DNA of 64,000 nucleotides from Cellulomonas denverensis (GTDB taxonomy: Bacteria; Actinomycetota; Actinomycetes; Actinomycetales; Cellulomonadaceae): positions 372,001-436,000 of the forward strand of contig NZ_JAAXOX010000002.1 of assembly GCF_012396125.1 (NCBI RefSeq), read 5' to 3'. Below, in pieces: positions 25,104 to 32,609 of this stretch (positions are counted from its first letter, which is position 1; each line of letters starts with the position of its first letter). The notes beneath the pieces were generated by a model that was not told where the DNA came from, made no database searches, and saw only the letters and a program-made list of their open reading frames with translations. Position numbers and translations under genes: made by a program.

Positions 25104-27539
25104 ATGACCCACCCGGGCACCACCGGCCTGACCCCCGACTCCCTGGCCCAGGGCTCCACCACCGTGCTGGACGACGACCGGCACGTGGACCCCGACCTGG
25201 CCCGGCTCGCCCGGCGCGCGGCCGCCGACGGGGCGGTGCTGCTGCGCAACGGCGGGGCCCTCCCGCTGGCGCCGGACGCCCGGGTCGCCGTGTTCGGCCG
25301 GGTGCAGATCGACTACTTCACGGTGGGCTATGGCTCCGGCGGGGACGTCAACGCCCCGTACTCCTGGAACCTGCTGGACGGGCTGCGGGACGCCGGGGTC
25401 GCGGTCGACGAGGAGCTGGCCGCCGTCTACACCGACTGGTCCGCCGCGCACCGGCCCGACCCGGGCGAGTGGGGCACCTGGCCGCGCTCCTTCGACGAGA
25501 TGCCGCTGGACGCCGCGCTGGTCTCGGACGCCGCCGGGCGCACCGACCTGGCCGTGGTGGTGATCGGCCGCGCCGCCGGCGAGTCCCGGGACAACACCCT
25601 GGAGCAGGGCAGCTTCCTGCTCACCGATGACGAGCGGGTGATGCTGGAGCAGGTCACCGCCGCCTTCGACCGGGTGGTGCTGGTGCTGGACATCGGCAGC
25701 ACGATGGACCTGTCCTGGCTGGAGGAGGACTTCGGCCACCGGATCGACGCGGTGCTGCTGGCCTGGCAGGGCGGCATGGAGTCCGGGCGGGCGGTGGCCG
25801 ACGTGCTCACCGGCGCGGTCTCCCCCAGCGGCCGGCTGACCGACTCGGTGGCGCTGAGCTACCCGGACTACCCGACCGCGGGCAACTTCGGCCACCCGGA
25901 TGTGAACGTTTACGCCGAGGACGTGTACGTCGGTTACCGGTTCTTCCAGACCTTCGCGCCGGAGCGGGTGCAGTTCCCGTTCGGCTTCGGACTGGGCTAC
26001 ACCACCTTCGAGCTGGCCGACGCCGGGTCGACGGTGGACGGCGACCGGGCCACCGTGCGGGTCCGGGTGACCAACACCGGGCAGCGCTCCGGGCGGCAGA
26101 CCGTCCAGGTGTACGCCGCCAAGCCGCAGGGCGCGCTCGGCCAGCCGGTGCTGGCGCTGGCCGCGTTCGGCAAGACCGCCGAGCTGGCCCCGGGCGAGTC
26201 GGCCACGGTCCGGCTGGCCGTCGACCTGACCGAGCTGGCGAGCTACGACGACTCCGGCGCCACCGGCCACCGGCACTCCTGGGTGCTGGAGGCCGGCGAC
26301 TACCACCTGCACGTGGGCGCCGACGTCCGGGACGCGGGCCACCAGGTCCCGACCGTGACGTTCGCCGTGCCGGAGACCCGGCTGGTCCGTCGCCTGACCC
26401 AGGCGGTCGCCCCCGACCCGGCGCACCCGTTCGTGCGGATGCGGCCGGTGCCGGACGGCCAGGGCGGGTTCCGGGTGGACCGGGAGGAGGTGCCGACCAG
26501 CACCGTCGACCGCCGGGTCCGGATCCTGGCGGACCTGCCCGAGGCGCTGCTCGCCGGCCGGAGCGGGATCACCCTGCCCGACGTCGCGGCCGGTCGCGCG
26601 ACGCTGGCCGAGCTGGTCGCCGACCTGTCGCCGGAGGAACTGGAAGGCCTGACCCGCGGCGACTACGTGATGGACAGCCCGCTCGGCGCACCGGGGAACG
26701 CCGGGGTGCTGGGCGGGACGGTCGAGGCGCTGCGGGCCCGGGGCATCAGCCCGGTGACCACCACCGACGGCCCCTCCGGGATCCGGCTGTCCGCCTACGC
26801 CAGCCTGTTGCCCTGCGGCACGGCACTGGCCGCGACCTGGGACCCGGAGCTGGTCGAGTCGCTGGCCACCGCGCACGGCGCCGAGATGGTCGCCAAGGGC
26901 TCGGACATCCTGCTCAGCCCGGGGATGAACATCCACCGCGACCCGCTGTGCGGCCGCAACTTCGAGTACCTGTCCGAGGACCCGCTGGTCACCGGCCGGA
27001 TCGCCGCGGCGGTGGTGCGCGGCATCCAGTCGAATGGTGTCGCCGCCTGCCCCAAGCACTTCGCGGCGAACAACCAGGAGGAGAACCGCAACCGGAACGA
27101 CTCCCGGGTCTCGGAGCGGGCGATGCGCGAGATCTACCTGCGCGGGTTCCAGCTGTGCGTCGCCGAGGGCCGCCCGCAGACGATCATGACCAGCTACAAC
27201 AAGATCAACGGCGTGTGGGCGCACTACCACCACGACCTGGTCACCACGATCCTGCGCGAGGAGTGGGGCTACACCGGACTGGTGATGACCGACTGGTGGA
27301 TGCAGCCGGCCACCGACCCGGACTTCCCCGCCCTGACCAACGACGCCTACCGGGTGCGGGCCCAGGTCGACGTGCTGATGCCGGGTGGACGGGACTTCGG
27401 CACCGATCACGGCGACGGCAGCCTGCTCGCCGCCCTGGACCGGGAGGACGGCCTCACCCTCGGGGAGGTGCAGCGCACGGCGGCGAACGTGTTGCGCTTC
27501 GTGTTGGGCAGCCGGCCGTTCCGGGACGGGCTGCGCTGA
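25104..27539 (+). CDS. Glycoside hydrolase family 3 protein with permuted domain order
   Basis: Beta-glucosidase-type enzyme of 811 residues, no signal peptide. The order is reversed relative to most GH3: first the alpha/beta sandwich domain (residues about 25-285, LLRNGGALPLAPDARVAVFG, LLAWQGGMESGRAVADVL), then a fibronectin-III-like domain (VRVTNTGQRSGRQTVQVY), then the TIM barrel (about 530-800) with GMNIHRDPLCGRNFEYLSEDP, KHFAANNQEENRNRND and the nucleophile Asp730 in GLVMTDWW. This order is known from some rumen bacterial enzymes. Substrate probably a beta-glucoside (inference). Strong GAGGAGAG ribosome site. Confidence 0.9.
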   Translation: MTHPGTTGLTPDSLAQGSTTVLDDDRHVDPDLARLARRAAADGAVLLRNGGALPLAPDARVAVFGRVQIDYFTVGYGSGGDVNAPYSWNLLDGLRDAGVAVDEELAAVYTDWSAAHRPDPGEWGTWPRSFDEMPLDAALVSDAAGRTDLAVVVIGRAAGESRDNTLEQGSFLLTDDERVMLEQVTAAFDRVVLVLDIGSTMDLSWLEEDFGHRIDAVLLAWQGGMESGRAVADVLTGAVSPSGRLTDSVALSYPDYPTAGNFGHPDVNVYAEDVYVGYRFFQTFAPERVQFPFGFGLGYTTFELADAGSTVDGDRATVRVRVTNTGQRSGRQTVQVYAAKPQGALGQPVLALAAFGKTAELAPGESATVRLAVDLTELASYDDSGATGHRHSWVLEAGDYHLHVGADVRDAGHQVPTVTFAVPETRLVRRLTQAVAPDPAHPFVRMRPVPDGQGGFRVDREEVPTSTVDRRVRILADLPEALLAGRSGITLPDVAAGRATLAELVADLSPEELEGLTRGDYVMDSPLGAPGNAGVLGGTVEALRARGISPVTTTDGPSGIRLSAYASLLPCGTALAATWDPELVESLATAHGAEMVAKGSDILLSPGMNIHRDPLCGRNFEYLSEDPLVTGRIAAAVVRGIQSNGVAACPKHFAANNQEENRNRNDSRVSERAMREIYLRGFQLCVAEGRPQTIMTSYNKINGVWAHYHHDLVTTILREEWGYTGLVMTDWWMQPATDPDFPALTNDAYRVRAQVDVLMPGGRDFGTDHGDGSLLAALDREDGLTLGEVQRTAANVLRFVLGSRPFRDGLR

Positions 27540-27600
27540 CCGACCCGGTGGCGGGACGGTTCCGGTCGCCGACCGGGCCGTCCCGCCGCAGACTGCGGTG

Positions 27601-28215
27601 ATGGCATCCGACGACCTCACCGCCCTTGTCCTGATCGGCTCGCTCAAGCCGTCGCCCACCCCGTCCAGCAGCGAGCACCTGGCCAATCAGGTGCTCTCCG
27701 CGCTCGGCCGGCACGGCGTGACCGGCAGCACGGTGCGCCTGGCCGACCACGACATCCGCCCGGGCGTCGAGACCGACATGGGCGACGGCGACCAGTGGCC
27801 GGCGATCCGGGCCCGGGTGCTCGCCGCCGACATCCTGGTGATCGCCACCCCAATCTGGCTCGGCCAGACCTCCTCGGTGACCAAGCGGGTGCTGGAGCGG
27901 CTGGACGCCGAACTGTCCGAGACCCAGGCCGACGGCCGGCCGATCCTGTTCGACAAGGTCGCCGCGGTGGCCGTGGTCGGGAACGAGGACGGTGCGCACC
28001 ACGTCAGCTCCGAGCTGTTCCAGGCCCTGAACGACGTCGGCTACAGCATCGCGCCGCAGGCGGTCACCTACTGGGTGGGTGAGGCGATGGGGTCGGTCGA
28101 CTACCGCGACCTGCCCGAGACCCCCGTGTCGGTGGCGTCCACCACCGAAACCCTGGCGCGGAACACCGCCCACCTCGCCCGGCTGCTGCGCACGCAGGGC
28201 TACCCGGCGGAGTGA
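27601..28215 (+). CDS. NADPH-dependent FMN reductase / flavodoxin-fold oxidoreductase
   Basis: Protein of 204 residues with the flavodoxin-like pattern of FMN reductases: LVLIGSLKPSPTPSSSEHLANQ binds the FMN phosphate, ATPIWLGQTSSVTKRVLERLD covers the flavin ring region and VAAVAVVGNEDGAHHV follows. Likely a quinone or flavin reductase in the cytoplasm. Its last about 150 bases lie opposite the open frame of the convergent exporter gene. Confidence 0.82.
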   Translation: MASDDLTALVLIGSLKPSPTPSSSEHLANQVLSALGRHGVTGSTVRLADHDIRPGVETDMGDGDQWPAIRARVLAADILVIATPIWLGQTSSVTKRVLERLDAELSETQADGRPILFDKVAAVAVVGNEDGAHHVSSELFQALNDVGYSIAPQAVTYWVGEAMGSVDYRDLPETPVSVASTTETLARNTAHLARLLRTQGYPAE

Positions 28216-29059
28216 GCCGGGGTCGCACGGTGGACCAGCCGACCGCGGCCAGCACCACCACGATCCCGGCCAGCTGCACCCCGGTCAGCGACTCCCCCAC
28301 CACCGCGGTCCCGAGCAGCACCCCGGTCACCGGGTTCAGCATCCCGAGTGCACCGACCTGGGCCGCCCGCAGGTGCTTCAGTCCACCGAACCAGCACAGG
28401 TAGGCCAGCGCCGTCGCCACCAGGCTGGTGAAGGCGAAGCCGAGTCCCGCGCGCAGGTCCAGCGCGGGCGGCGGTCCACCGATCGCCGCGGCGGCGGTCA
28501 GCATCAGCCCGCCCAGGGTCAGCTGCCAGGCGGTGGACGCCAGCACCGGGGTGCCCGCCGACCACCGCTTGCCCAGCAGCGCCCCGACCGAGGACGACAC
28601 CAGCGCGGCCAGCGCCGCCAGCACCCCGACCGGGTCGATCGCCCCGCCGGTGCCGCCGAGCACCACCACCAGCGCCGCCGCCCCGACTGCCCCACCGGTG
28701 ACCGCCCGGACGGTGGGCCGCTCGCTGTTCAGCGGCCAGGCCAGCAGGATCAGCACCAGCGGGCTGAGGGCCATCACCGAGGACGCGATGCTGCTCGGCA
28801 ACAACTGCGCCGAGGCGTAGACCAGCGCGAAGAACCCGGACACGTTCAGCACGGCGAGCACCGCGCTGCGCCACCACTGCTGCCCCCTCGGCAGCGCCCG
28901 GGCCAACGGCAGCAGCACCAGTCCGGCCGGCAGCGCCCGCAGCGCGGACCCCCACAGCAGCGCGTCGGCCGGTAGCAACTGCCGGGTCACCACGTAGTTC
29001 GCGCCCCAGGCGATCGGCGCCACCGCCGTGATCGCCAGCCATCCCGATTTAGCTTCCAT
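28064..29059 (-). CDS. EamA-family drug/metabolite exporter
   Basis: Membrane exporter with two EamA repeats and ten hydrophobic segments, 331 residues from MEAKSGWLAI. Typical phrases are WGANYVVTRQLLPADALLWGSALRALPAG and LNPVTGVLLGTAVVGESLTGVQ. The transport domain ends near codon 285 (about 28200), but no stop occurs until 28064, giving a Pro/Arg/Gly-rich tail of about 46 residues antisense to the flavin reductase gene. Start chosen at ATG 29059, which lies 7 bases from the mirrored TAGTAT box; ATG 29068 is the alternative. Under control of the divergent MarR gene (inference). Confidence 0.85.
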   Translation of the reverse strand: MEAKSGWLAITAVAPIAWGANYVVTRQLLPADALLWGSALRALPAGLVLLPLARALPRGQQWWRSAVLAVLNVSGFFALVYASAQLLPSSIASSVMALSPLVLILLAWPLNSERPTVRAVTGGAVGAAALVVVLGGTGGAIDPVGVLAALAALVSSSVGALLGKRWSAGTPVLASTAWQLTLGGLMLTAAAAIGGPPPALDLRAGLGFAFTSLVATALAYLCWFGGLKHLRAAQVGALGMLNPVTGVLLGTAVVGESLTGVQLAGIVVVLAAVGWSTVRPRLTPPGSPACAAAGRGGRCSAPGFRWWTPPTRGSRAGRGSRPTPSPHPPSR

Positions 29060-29093
29060 GGAAGTCATACTAGCTTCCTCGGAAGCTAGTATG
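29050..29093. promoter_or_regulatory. Palindromic MarR operator with two mirrored -10 boxes
   Basis: 29066-29093 is a perfect inverted repeat with 13-base arms (CATACTAGCTTCC and its complement) around TC. Each arm carries TAGTAT, one per strand: 29087-29092 for the MarR gene (6 bases from its GTG) and 29072-29067 for the exporter (7 bases from its ATG). A second site, AGCTTCCATGGAAGT (29051-29065), covers the exporter start codon. One regulator bound here would shut off both genes. Confidence 0.75.
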
Positions 29094-29098
29094 ACGGG

Positions 29099-29602
29099 GT
29101 GAGCACCGACCGCGTGGCCCGGATCCAGCAGCAGTGGCAGCACGAGCGCCCCGACCTGGACGTCTCCCCGCAGGGCCTGGTCGGCCGACTGCACCGGCTG
29201 GCCGACCTGCTCCGGGAGGAACTCGTCGCGCTGTACCGCCGCTACGGACTGGGCGAGGGCGAGTTCGACGTGCTCGCCTCGCTCCGCCGCCAGGGCCCGC
29301 CCTACGAGCTCGCCCCCGGCGCGCTGGCCCGGCACACCATGGTCACCACCGGGGCGATGACCAAGCGCCTGGACCGCCTGGAGCAAGCCGGGCTGGTCGA
29401 GCGCCGGCTCAGCGACCAGGACGGCCGCGGCCGGGTGGTCCGGCTCACCGACGAGGGCCGCGCGCTGTTCGACGAGGCCTTCACCGCGCACATCCGCAAC
29501 GAGCACCGGCTGATCGCCGCCCTCGACCCGCAGCAGCGGGCCGCGCTCGAGGAGCTGCTGGCGGTCTGGCTGGCCGGGTTCGAGCAGCCCGCCGACGACT
29601 GA
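29099..29602 (+). CDS. MarR-family transcriptional regulator
   Basis: Winged-helix repressor of 167 residues. The recognition region GALARHTMVTTGAMTKRLDRLEQAGLVERRLSDQDGRGRVVRLTDEGRAL (quoted in part: helices at about 75-100, wing DQDGRGR) is typical. The GTG start has no ribosome site and lies 6 bases from TAGTAT, so the mRNA is probably leaderless. Faces the exporter gene across a shared palindrome, the classical layout for ligand-relieved repression of an efflux pump. Confidence 0.9.
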   Translation: MSTDRVARIQQQWQHERPDLDVSPQGLVGRLHRLADLLREELVALYRRYGLGEGEFDVLASLRRQGPPYELAPGALARHTMVTTGAMTKRLDRLEQAGLVERRLSDQDGRGRVVRLTDEGRALFDEAFTAHIRNEHRLIAALDPQQRAALEELLAVWLAGFEQPADD

Positions 29603-29688
29603 GTGGGGCCACTCGCCGCGGCCGCACGGGCACCCAGACCGACCTACGCTGTGCCTGGTCAGCCGCCCGACCCGGTGAAGGAGCCCCT

Positions 29689-30213
29689 GTGTCCTCGCAG
29701 CTCTTCGACGACCGGGCCGTGGACGACGCTGCCGCCCGTCCGCGGTACCCGGTCACCCTGACCGACCGGCTCGCCGCCGACCTGCCCACCGACCGGACGC
29801 TGCGGGTGCTGGCCGCCGCCGCCGGGACCGGGACCGTCCTCGACTCGCTGATCCCCGCCCTCGGCGCCCGGCACGACTACGTCGCCATCGACACCTCCCC
29901 CGGCCTGACCGAGGTCGGCCGGCGCCGGTTCCCCGACGTGCACTGGCGGGTCGAACCGGTCGAGCCGGTCCTGGAACGGCTGTACGCCGAGCTGGACCTG
30001 ATCACCGTCGGCCAGGCCTTGCACCGGCTGGAGCGCGACCGGTTCCTGCGCGCCACCCGCGGCGCCCTGCGGCCCGGCGGTCTGCTCGCGGTGCTGCAGC
30101 ATGAGGCTGCCCCCGACGTGAGCGAGGAGCTCAGCGCGGTGTTCGGCGCGGACGCGGTCGAGGAGGTCGCGGTGCCCGGTGCGGCCCGGATGACCCTCGC
30201 CCGCCGCGGCTGA
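29689..30213 (+). CDS. Class I SAM-dependent methyltransferase-like protein
   Basis: Protein of 174 residues with a Rossmann-like pattern: LRVLAAAAGTGTVLDSLIPALG replaces motif I, followed by YVAIDTSPGLTEVGRRRFPDVHWRV (motif II region), LDLITVGQALHRLERDRFLRATRGALRPGGLLAV (motifs IV-VI). It is shorter than usual and the glycine-rich loop is degenerate (AAAAGTG), so activity is uncertain. GTG start with GAAGGAG upstream; TACGCT at about 29645 may be its -10 box. Confidence 0.68.
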   Translation: MSSQLFDDRAVDDAAARPRYPVTLTDRLAADLPTDRTLRVLAAAAGTGTVLDSLIPALGARHDYVAIDTSPGLTEVGRRRFPDVHWRVEPVEPVLERLYAELDLITVGQALHRLERDRFLRATRGALRPGGLLAVLQHEAAPDVSEELSAVFGADAVEEVAVPGAARMTLARRG

Positions 30214-30216
30214 GCC

Positions 30217-31410
30217 TCAGGCCTCCGCGGCGGCCTCCGTCTCTTCCTCCTGCTCCGGCGCCGGGGACTCGAGTTCGCCGGGTTCCATCGGCGGATCCGG
30301 CGTGTGCAGCCGCGAGTAGACCGCCCAGACCACCGACACCAGCGGCACCGCGATCACCGCGCCCAGGATCCCGGCGGTCAGCGTCCCGCCGGCCACCGCC
30401 AGCGCCACCACCACCGGGTGCAGCGACACCTGCTTGCCCATCACCAGCGGCTGCAGCACATGCCCCTCGAACTGCCCGATCAGCGCGATCCCGACGCCCA
30501 CGATCGCGGCCTGGATCGGCCCGTTCGCCGCCAGCGCCACGATCATCGCGACCACCATCGCCGAGGGTGCGCCGATCAGCGGGATGAACGCACCGATCAG
30601 CACCAGCACCGCCAGCGGCGCCGCCAGTGGCACCCCGACGATGCTCAGCAGGATCGCCGCCAGGATGCCGTCGGTCACCGCGATGATCACCGTCCCGCGG
30701 GTGTACCCGGAGAACGTGTACCAGCCCGCCCCGCCCGCGGTGTGCCAGGTCGACCGCACCCGGGCCGGCAGCTGGTTGAGGAACCAGGTCCACATGTCGG
30801 CGCCCCGGGCCAGGAAGAAGATCGCGCAGAACAGCGCCAGCGCCAGCGCGGTGAACACCTCGACCACCGACCCCGCCTGCGAGGCCGCCTGACCCGCGAT
30901 GTCCCCGGCATGGTCCTGCACCCACTGCCGGCCGTTGTCGATCCACTCGCCGATCTGGTCGTTGGTGATCGTCACCGGCAGCGGGCCGTCCTCCAGGAAG
31001 TCAACGATCTGGTCGATGCCCGCCCCGAACTGCTTCGACAGCGCATTCCACTGATTCGCCACCGAGTACGCCACGTAGAACACCAGCCCGGAGAACACCA
31101 GGAATCCGGACAGCAGCCCCAGCGCCGTCGCCAGCCCGCGCGGCATCACCTTCGCGTACAGGTCCACCAGGGGCCGCAGCACCGCGGTCAGCACCAGCGC
31201 GATGAACACCGCGACGAACAGCAGCTTCACCTGCGAGGTGGCGAAGAACACCACCCCGACCCCCACCAGCAGCACCAGCAGCCGCCAGGTCACCCCCGCG
31301 GCGCTACGCAGCCAGCCCGGCACGTGCTCCTCGTTCGCCGCGGTCGGCCGAGGCCGTTGACCGGCCACCCGCCGCACCCCGCTCCCGCCGCCCGTGCTCT
31401 GCTCGGCCAT
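30217..31410 (-). CDS. AI-2E family transporter (PerM-like)
   Basis: Multi-spanning membrane protein of 397 residues from MAEQSTGGG. Two N-terminal hydrophobic hairpins are followed by a soluble insert (NQWNALSKQFGAGIDQIVDFL) and the conserved C-terminal membrane region with GAFIPLIGAPSAMVVAMIVAL and EGHVLQPLVMGKQVSLHPVVVALAV. The family covers putative AI-2 exporters and Na+/H+ antiporter-like proteins; the cargo here is unknown. Acidic C-terminal tail. Last chromosomal gene before the tRNA. Confidence 0.87.
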   Translation of the reverse strand: MAEQSTGGGSGVRRVAGQRPRPTAANEEHVPGWLRSAAGVTWRLLVLLVGVGVVFFATSQVKLLFVAVFIALVLTAVLRPLVDLYAKVMPRGLATALGLLSGFLVFSGLVFYVAYSVANQWNALSKQFGAGIDQIVDFLEDGPLPVTITNDQIGEWIDNGRQWVQDHAGDIAGQAASQAGSVVEVFTALALALFCAIFFLARGADMWTWFLNQLPARVRSTWHTAGGAGWYTFSGYTRGTVIIAVTDGILAAILLSIVGVPLAAPLAVLVLIGAFIPLIGAPSAMVVAMIVALAANGPIQAAIVGVGIALIGQFEGHVLQPLVMGKQVSLHPVVVALAVAGGTLTAGILGAVIAVPLVSVVWAVYSRLHTPDPPMEPGELESPAPEQEEETEAAAEA

Positions 31411-31582
31411 CGCGCGCGCCACCTCCCTCACCCGCCGGACCAGGGACGATCCGGCCTCCGACCAGTCTGGACCCGGGCCGCGATGCATGCCCGCGCAGCG
31501 CGCCGTGCTATCTTTACTCACCGTTCCCGCGACACCGGGATCGCATGCTGCCGCATCCGGTCCGTGCCGTGGGACGCACCCT

Positions 31583-31666
31583 GTCCGGGTGGCGGAATGG
31601 CAGACGCGCTAGCTTGAGGTGCTAGTGCCCGTATAGGGCGTGGGGGTTCAAGTCCCCCTCCGGACA
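31583..31666 (+). tRNA. tRNA-Leu (anticodon GAG)
   Basis: 84 bases fold as a class II tRNA: acceptor arms GTCCGGG (31583-31589) and TCCGGAC (31659-31665) with discriminator A, anticodon stem CTAGC/GCTAG around loop TTGAGGT, long variable arm TGCCCGTATAGGGCG, and T-arm GGGGGTTCAAGTCCCCC. CCA is not encoded. Its 3' end is the likely prophage attachment site. Confidence 0.96.
31640..31666 (+). other. Probable left attachment site (attL) in the tRNA-Leu 3' half
   Basis: Phage-type genes begin right behind the intact tRNA, and tRNA 3' ends are classical targets of tyrosine integrases. The T-arm/acceptor segment should recur at the right end of the prophage, which lies outside the window; the core limits are therefore not known. 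Confidence 0.5.
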
Positions 31667-31687
31667 CTCGTTGAGACAGCGAGCATC

Positions 31688-31733
31688 ACGGCCCGTGACC
31701 TGCGGCAACGCGGGGCACGGGCCGTTGTGTTTT
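31688..31733 (+). terminator. Rho-independent terminator after tRNA-Leu
   Basis: ACGGCCCGTG (31688-31697) pairs perfectly with CACGGGCCGT (31716-31725), followed by TGTGTTTT. Good candidate for the tRNA terminator. Confidence 0.7.
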
Positions 31734-31820
31734 CGCTCCGCGCTCGCCGCGTCAACACTCCCCGTCAACACCGAACGCACCGTGAGCGCCCGCGAACGCG
31801 CTCGGCACGCTCCGCGAGGG

Positions 31821-32045
31821 CTACGCAACGCGGCGTTGACGGCGTTCCAGAACGGCCCGCAGGCGGGCGCACGTCATGGGCGCGTAGGCGATCGCCTCCG
31901 GGTCACCTAGGAGACGTACGACACGCTGGTAGTGCCGGATCGGCGACTCCCCCAGCTCGCGCCGGATCGCCATCTCCTTCGTGCCGGCGAAGTGCCAGAA
32001 CCGCGCCTCCAGATCGAGGGCGGCCCGATCCTGGGCGCTCAACAT
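31821..32045 (-). CDS. DUF3263 family protein
   Basis: Small protein of 74 residues, LSAQDRAALDLEARFWHFAGTKEMAIRRELGESPIRHYQRVVRLL followed by ARLRAVLERRQRR. This is the DUF3263 pattern, an actinobacterial family that looks like a sigma-factor-region-4-type helix-turn-helix (AIRRELGESPIRHYQRV). It overlaps the end of the ImmA/IrrE gene by 7 bases, so the two are co-translated. May be a small DNA-binding partner in prophage immunity (inference). Confidence 0.75.
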   Translation of the reverse strand: MLSAQDRAALDLEARFWHFAGTKEMAIRRELGESPIRHYQRVVRLLGDPEAIAYAPMTCARLRAVLERRQRRVA

Positions 32046-32479
32046 GGCCGGTCCAACTCCTTGTGCAGGTTGACGATCGCGTTCTTCTCCGCGGCGGTGA
32101 GCCCGTCCAGGCGGGCCATCAGCGTCGGCTCGTCCACCCAGAGGCAGTCAGCGACCTCACGCATGTCCTCGGCCCACCTGAGGGCATCGAGTAGGTCGTC
32201 CATCTCGATCAGCCAGCGCGCGGCGTACTGCTCTGCGACGCGATCCTCAGCCGGAGAGCAGCCGTTGATGTGACCCAGCTCGATGTGCGCGAGCTCGTGG
32301 GCCAGCGTGCAGCGGCGCTGCACCTGCGACTGGTGCGGGTGCATGCGGATGACGGTGGTCCCGTTCGTCGAACCGAGCCGGTCCGGCATGACGGGCCACG
32401 TCACGTTGATCTCTGGCTTCCCGCGAAGCCGACGCCACGGATGGAACATGAAGCCGAAGCTACGAGCTCCCACCGACAT
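32039..32479 (-). CDS. ImmA/IrrE-type metallopeptidase
   Basis: Protein of 146 residues from MSVGARSFGF. The zinc peptidase motif is TLAHELAHIELGH (HExxH with a third His), followed by a helical region with EDRVAEQYAARWLIEMDDLL, as in ImmA of ICEBs1 and many prophages. ImmA proteins cleave the phage repressor, allowing induction. Here the repressor lies two genes upstream on the same strand but is separated by a terminator. Several in-frame starts exist; ATG 32479 is used because a -10-like CAGAAT lies shortly upstream. A shorter start at 32449 is possible. Confidence 0.82.
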   Translation of the reverse strand: MSVGARSFGFMFHPWRRLRGKPEINVTWPVMPDRLGSTNGTTVIRMHPHQSQVQRRCTLAHELAHIELGHINGCSPAEDRVAEQYAARWLIEMDDLLDALRWAEDMREVADCLWVDEPTLMARLDGLTAAEKNAIVNLHKELDRPC

Positions 32480-32492
32480 GGGTGAAGATTCT

Positions 32493-32541
32493 GCGTGTAC
32501 CGGTGTCCACTGTGGTACCCCTGCGCTACTGTAGGTACACG
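32493..32541. promoter_or_regulatory. Candidate promoter/operator of the ImmA-DUF3263 pair
   Basis: GCGTGTACC (32493-32501) and GGTACACGC (32533-32541) form a 9-base inverted repeat 31 bases apart, with another GGTACC-like segment (TGTGGTACCC, 32511-32520) in between. The region is less GC-rich and lies between the DUF3800 terminator and the ImmA start. Confidence 0.4.
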
Positions 32542-32573
32542 CGATAGGGGCCAGACCCCGAGCGTCCAGCCTT

Positions 32574-32602
32574 CGACCCTCGTCCTCCAATGACGAGGGT
32601 CG
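32574..32602 (-). terminator. Terminator after the repressor-DUF3800 unit
   Basis: Perfect 11-base arms CGACCCTCGTC (32574-32584) and GACGAGGGTCG (32592-32602) with a 7-base loop, 8 bases beyond the DUF3800 stop. Confidence 0.65.
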
Positions 32603-32609
32603 TCGTGCG

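Noticed and set aside
31738-31820. A hidden integrase fragment between tRNA-Leu and DUF3263
   Set aside because: The gap is too short and its frames show none of the Arg-His-Arg-Tyr motifs of tyrosine recombinases.
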